Below, one piece after another: positions 36,648-40,299 of a stretch of DNA of 40,299 bases; the first letter of the stretch is position 1; every line of letters begins with the position of its first letter. The notes under the pieces were generated by a model. It searched no databases and was not told the DNA's origin. It saw nothing but the letters and a program-made list of their open reading frames with translations. The translations under genes and the position numbers were made by a program. This DNA comes from Acidobacteriaceae bacterium (lineage in GTDB: Bacteria > Acidobacteriota > Terriglobia > Terriglobales > Acidobacteriaceae): contig PLUI01000066.1 of assembly GCA_003164855.1 (NCBI GenBank), forward strand, positions 13,534-53,832, in the 5' to 3' direction.

Positions 36648-37285
36648 GGGGACGCGACGACCTTCGCCGCACTCCCGTCCAACCCCAACTCACCAGCAAT
36701 CCCCTGCAGCGCCTCAATGCAAAAAGAAATGTGCTCGTCCAAATCCACTCCCAGAGCAGCAGCGCCGTGCACAATGTCGTCCCGATTCACCTTGCGGGCG
36801 AAGGCTTTATCTTTCATTCTTTTTCGCACAGACTTCGCGTCCACCTCGGCCAGAGATTTCCCCGGCTTGATCAGCGCCACGGCAGTAATAAATCCGGCCA
36901 GTTCATCGCAGGCGAACAGACATTTTTCCATCGGCGTTTCGCGGGTCACTCCGCTGTATTCGGCATGCGACATAATCGCTCGGCGAATCACTTCCGGCCA
37001 TCCCCGCTCCTTCAGAATCTCGCTTCCCCGGTACGGATGATCTTCCAGGCTGGGATATTTCTCGTAGTCGAAATCGTGGATGAGTCCGACAATCCCCCAA
37101 AGGTCTTCCTGGGACAATCCGAATTCCGGCAGCCCAAGTTCTGATGGCCCAGGGTTCCCGGAACCGGCCGCAAGCTTACGGGAACACGCTCTCATGCAAG
37201 CCTCGACCGCCAGCGCGTGCTTGCGCAAGCTTTCCGACTGTGTGAACTCAGTTAGTAAACACCACGCGGACTCGCGATTAATCAT
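36644..37285 (-). CDS. HD-domain hydrolase
   Basis: RKHALAVEACMRA, GLIHDFDYEKYPSLEDHPYRGSEIL, MSHAEYSG. Confidence 0.85.
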   Translation of the reverse strand: MINRESAWCLLTEFTQSESLRKHALAVEACMRACSRKLAAGSGNPGPSELGLPEFGLSQEDLWGIVGLIHDFDYEKYPSLEDHPYRGSEILKERGWPEVIRRAIMSHAEYSGVTRETPMEKCLFACDELAGFITAVALIKPGKSLAEVDAKSVRKRMKDKAFARKVNRDDIVHGAAALGVDLDEHISFCIEALQGIAGELGLDGSAAKVVASP

Positions 37286-37480
37286 GCCTTTGCCTTGCCT
37301 GAAGCGTGATTTCACCGTCTACTTCCGGCTTTCGCCGGCAAAGTGTACGGCTTTATGCATTTTAACCTTGACTTCCACAGGCTTCATACCGCAGATTGTC
37401 TCTGCAGTCAGAACCTCTTCCCCCGTTGTTAGGTTCGATTGTTAGTAAGGAGTAGCCGGCTCTGGCACTCCCACAACCCG

Positions 37481-38020
37481 ATGGCCACGACTCTTGCCCC
37501 AGTAGATTCTAGGGAAGTCGTCCGTTGCGATCATTGCCTGTTGGTTCAATTCCGTACGGTCAACAATAACTGCCGGCGCTGCCACTCGTCCCTGGACGAG
37601 GAACCCGAGCCTGAACCCGTGGTGATGGCGCCGCCGGTAATGATGCCCATGCCCGGCATGGGCCGCGGACACCTGAACCTGGCGACCTCCATCCGCTCAC
37701 TTCGGCTGCGCAGCGGATTGAGCCAGCGCCAACTGGCAGGACGCATGTCCGTACCGCGGACCTACGTTTCTAAAATCGAAAACGAAAAAGCCACGCCCAC
37801 GCTGTCTTCCCTGGAGCGGCTGGCGCGAGCCCTGGAGGTAACCGTGCCCGAACTGCTTAGTGGCGGCGAAAAGAACCGCCAGGACGAAATCAGCGAACTG
37901 ATGAAAGATCAGTTCATCGCGGAGATTCTGCCCTTCGTGTCGCAACTGAACGGAATGCAGATGTCAAGCATCCTGACCCAGGTGCGGGATTTAACCATAC
38001 GGCCGCGAAGGACCGCGTAG
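37481..38020 (+). CDS. Zinc-ribbon plus XRE-type helix-turn-helix regulator
   Basis: CDHCLLVQFRTVNNNCRRC Cys pairs; SIRSLRLRSGLSQRQLAGRMSVPRTYVSKIENEKATPTLSSLERLARAL HTH. Confidence 0.88.
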   Translation: MATTLAPVDSREVVRCDHCLLVQFRTVNNNCRRCHSSLDEEPEPEPVVMAPPVMMPMPGMGRGHLNLATSIRSLRLRSGLSQRQLAGRMSVPRTYVSKIENEKATPTLSSLERLARALEVTVPELLSGGEKNRQDEISELMKDQFIAEILPFVSQLNGMQMSSILTQVRDLTIRPRRTA

Positions 38021-38049
38021 ACTTTATCCGGGCAACCAGCCAACTCAAC

Positions 38050-38080
38050 GCCGGGACCAGACCTTGGTCCCGGCTTTTTT
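38050..38080 (+). terminator. Rho-independent terminator
   Basis: GCCGGGACCA-GACCT-TGGTCCCGGC + TTTTTT, 30 nt after the XRE stop. Confidence 0.93.
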
Positions 38081-38207
38081 CTCTGTCACCCTGGCGATGT
38101 TACCCAGCGCGTAGCGCGCGGCAGCGCAGTCGAAGGGTCCCTACCTCTCGCTGCGACCGCCAGCGCCGACGCGCGCGCTGAATCCCGCGGAATTCCGTGG
38201 ACATCTA

Positions 38208-39257
38208 TTGACCATGCACCTGGAAGAGATTGGAAATGCGTTTTCCGAATTGTCTGCCGGGGCGACGCCGGCCTCGACACTTCCACATGCCGACGATTCC
38301 CTGCTCGATGCCTACTCCCGCGCCGTCACGGGCGCAGTCGAACGTGTCAGCCCCTCCGTTGTGAACATCGAAGTACATCAATCCGCAGGACGCACCCGCT
38401 CGGGCGAGCCGCGCGAACGGCGCGGTGGAGGATCGGGTTTCGTGTTCACTCCCGACGGCCTGATTCTCACGAATAGCCACGTCGTGCATGATGCTCGCCA
38501 CATTGAGGTCACGCTGGCCGACGGCCGCCGCATGCCGGCAACCGCTATCGGCGACGACCCCGCGAGCGACCTCGCCGTGATTCGAATCGATAACGCACGT
38601 GTCGACGAACCCGGACTCACCGCCGCCGCGCTCGGTGATTCTCAGCAGTTGCGCGTGGGACAACTGGTGGTCGCCATCGGCACCCCCTACGGATTTCAAT
38701 CCACGGTAACCGCTGGCGTCGTGAGCGCTCTGGGACGTTCGCTGCGATCGTATTCCGGACGTCTGATTGATGACGTCATCCAGACAGACGCGGCGCTCAA
38801 CCCCGGCAACTCCGGCGGTCCACTCGTAGATTCCGCAGGACGTGTGGTCGGCGTGAACACCGCGACTATTTTGCCCGCGCAGGGAATCTGTTTCGCCATT
38901 GGCATCAATACGGCAAAGTTCGTGGCCAGCCGCCTGCTGCGCGATGGACGCATCCGCCGCAGCTATATCGGCGTCTCGGCGCAGACCGTGCCCATCCATC
39001 GCCGCGTGGTGCGCTTCTATGATCTGCCGAAAGAATCGGGAGCACTCGTTTTGTCTGTCGAAGAGAATAGTCCAGCCAAGCGCACCGGCGTCCGCGAGGG
39101 CGACGTGATCGTCGCGCTCGAAGGCCATCCTGTAGCGGGCGTCGACGACCTGCACCGCGTGCTGACTGACGTTCGCGTGGGTGCGAGTTGCTCGCTGACA
39201 CTCCTGCGGCACACGGAGAAGATCGATTTGAAGATCGTGCCGGAAGAGACAAAGTAG
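38208..39257 (+). CDS. HtrA-type trypsin-like serine protease with one PDZ, no evident signal peptide
   Basis: TNSHVV, DLAVIRID, LNPGNSGGPLVDS triad; C-terminal PDZ GALVLSVEENSPAKRTGVREGDVIVALEGHPV. Confidence 0.9.
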   Translation: MTMHLEEIGNAFSELSAGATPASTLPHADDSLLDAYSRAVTGAVERVSPSVVNIEVHQSAGRTRSGEPRERRGGGSGFVFTPDGLILTNSHVVHDARHIEVTLADGRRMPATAIGDDPASDLAVIRIDNARVDEPGLTAAALGDSQQLRVGQLVVAIGTPYGFQSTVTAGVVSALGRSLRSYSGRLIDDVIQTDAALNPGNSGGPLVDSAGRVVGVNTATILPAQGICFAIGINTAKFVASRLLRDGRIRRSYIGVSAQTVPIHRRVVRFYDLPKESGALVLSVEENSPAKRTGVREGDVIVALEGHPVAGVDDLHRVLTDVRVGASCSLTLLRHTEKIDLKIVPEETK

Positions 39258-39266
39258 CTCGTGTGG

Positions 39267-39286
39267 CGCGGGCGCCCTCGCCCGCG
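39267..39286. repeat. Hairpin CGCGGGCG-CCCT-CGCCCGCG
   Basis: 8-bp perfect stem, 4-nt loop, 10 nt after the protease stop; no T tract. Confidence 0.55.
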
Positions 39287-39397
39287 AATGCAGACACTCG
39301 ATTGGCTGTGTAAGGCACAGCTCAGGGCGGTGCCCTTCCTCTCATTGCAAGCCCCTTCCCGCCCGTGGTAGCCTCAACCTTCGGAAGGGGATAAGCC

Positions 39398-40216
39398 TTG
39401 CAGGCAAGAATTCCCGCCGGTCTGGATCGCAAGGAAAGCGAAGTTTACCGGCATCTCGATCCAGCGCGGCTCCCAAGACACATCGCGATTATCATGGACG
39501 GCAACGGGCGCTGGGCCAAGCGGCGCCACATGCCGCGCGTCGCCGGACATCGCGCCGGTGTCGCCGCCGTGCGCTCCACCGTAGAGACGGCGGCCCGCAT
39601 CGGCATTCATGCGCTCACGCTCTATGCTTTCTCCGAAGAAAACTGGAAGAAGCGTCCGAAGAGTGAGGTCGATTTTCTGATGCGCCTGCTCAGCCGCTAT
39701 CTTAAGGCGGAAGTCCCCACGCTGAACGAAAATAATATCCGCCTAGAATATATCGGCCGCCAGCACGAACTCCCCGAAGATGTGCAGGAGCGCGTGGAGT
39801 GGGCACGCAAGAGCACGGAGAAGAATACCGGCACCATACTCACGCTTGCGCTGAATTACAGCGCACGCAGCGAGCTGGTCGACGCGTTTCGCTCCATGGT
39901 CAACGCAGCTTCGCAGAACGGCGGCCTCGAGCACCTGCGCATTGACGAAGACACCGTCGGCGAACATCTTTACACGCGCGACTTGCCTGATCCCGATCTG
40001 GTGGTCCGCACCTCGGGCGAGATGCGCCTCAGCAATTTCTTGCTCTGGCAACTGGCCTATGCCGAGATCTATGTGACGCCAACGTTGTGGCCCGACTTCC
40101 GTGGCGTGCATCTGCTCGAAGGCATCGCCGAATATCAAAAGCGCGAGCGCCGCTACGGCGGGTTGAATCACGGCGATTCGCACGCCCATCCCGAACCGGT
40201 AAAGGTCCCCAAGTAG
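39398..40216 (+). CDS. uppS: Isoprenyl transferase (undecaprenyl diphosphate synthase)
   Basis: HIAIIMDGNGRWAKRRHMPRVAGHRAGV, ALTLYAFSEENWKKRP, DLVVRTSGEMRLSNFLLWQLAYAE. TTG start. Confidence 0.95.
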   Translation: MQARIPAGLDRKESEVYRHLDPARLPRHIAIIMDGNGRWAKRRHMPRVAGHRAGVAAVRSTVETAARIGIHALTLYAFSEENWKKRPKSEVDFLMRLLSRYLKAEVPTLNENNIRLEYIGRQHELPEDVQERVEWARKSTEKNTGTILTLALNYSARSELVDAFRSMVNAASQNGGLEHLRIDEDTVGEHLYTRDLPDPDLVVRTSGEMRLSNFLLWQLAYAEIYVTPTLWPDFRGVHLLEGIAEYQKRERRYGGLNHGDSHAHPEPVKVPK

Positions 40217-40225
40217 ACTCATCGC

Positions 40226-40299
40226 ATGCTGAAGCGCATCGCGACCGCGCTGGTCCTGATTCCGATTGTGATGCTGCTGGTGCTGCGCGCCCCGGTGCC
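40226..40299 (+). CDS. cdsA: Truncated CDS, probably phosphatidate cytidylyltransferase (CdsA) N-terminus
   Basis: ATG 9 nt after uppS; MLKRIATALVLIPIVMLLVLRAPV hydrophobic N-terminus; the uppS-cdsA order is common. Only 24 codons visible. Confidence 0.55.
   Translation, partial: MLKRIATALVLIPIVMLLVLRAPV

Noticed and set aside
37410-37440. GGTTCGATT resembling a tRNA T-loop
   Set aside because: No acceptor, D- or anticodon stem can be built around it.

Overview
The window looks like an ordinary chromosomal segment, probably from an Acidobacteria-type genome (inferred from gene content and intergenic style, not tested). It has about 34 protein-coding genes plus truncated genes at both edges. 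I saw no rRNA, tRNA, CRISPR array, prophage or complete transposon. Main blocks are: a CpsB-type phosphatase, a PG-binding protein, a DegQ/HtrA protease, an amidohydrolase and an M20 peptidase (0.3-7 kb); a PanE-like / LeuA-like pair (7.7-9.9 kb); a sulfotransferase, DinB, cupin, Dph6-like ATPase, ALDH and TruA (10-15.6 kb); two tandem TolC-family paralogues and a GT2 (16-21.3 kb); a B12-dependent acyl-CoA mutase split into two genes separated by an ORF6N gene and an AlkA-like glycosylase (21.4-25.2 kb); a partial branched-chain acyl-CoA/leucine catabolic cluster plus HutH (26-34.8 kb); and GT39, HD, Zn-ribbon/XRE, HtrA, UppS and CdsA (35-40.3 kb). The strongest observations are: (i) the ORF6N gene carries a 29-nt near-perfect palindrome inside its conserved coding motif and a related GAGGTC...GACCTC palindrome over its start codon, a candidate auto-operator pair; (ii) the 'methylmalonyl-CoA mutase' large subunit has the Phe/Gln active-site signature of isobutyryl-CoA-type mutases; (iii) the TolC pair has Gly-rich insertions and helically phased direct repeats between the genes; (iv) many intergenic gaps hold different families of word-like inverted or tandem repeats. 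No clearly new multi-gene system is evident. All calls are by reading translations and motifs; no database search was run.
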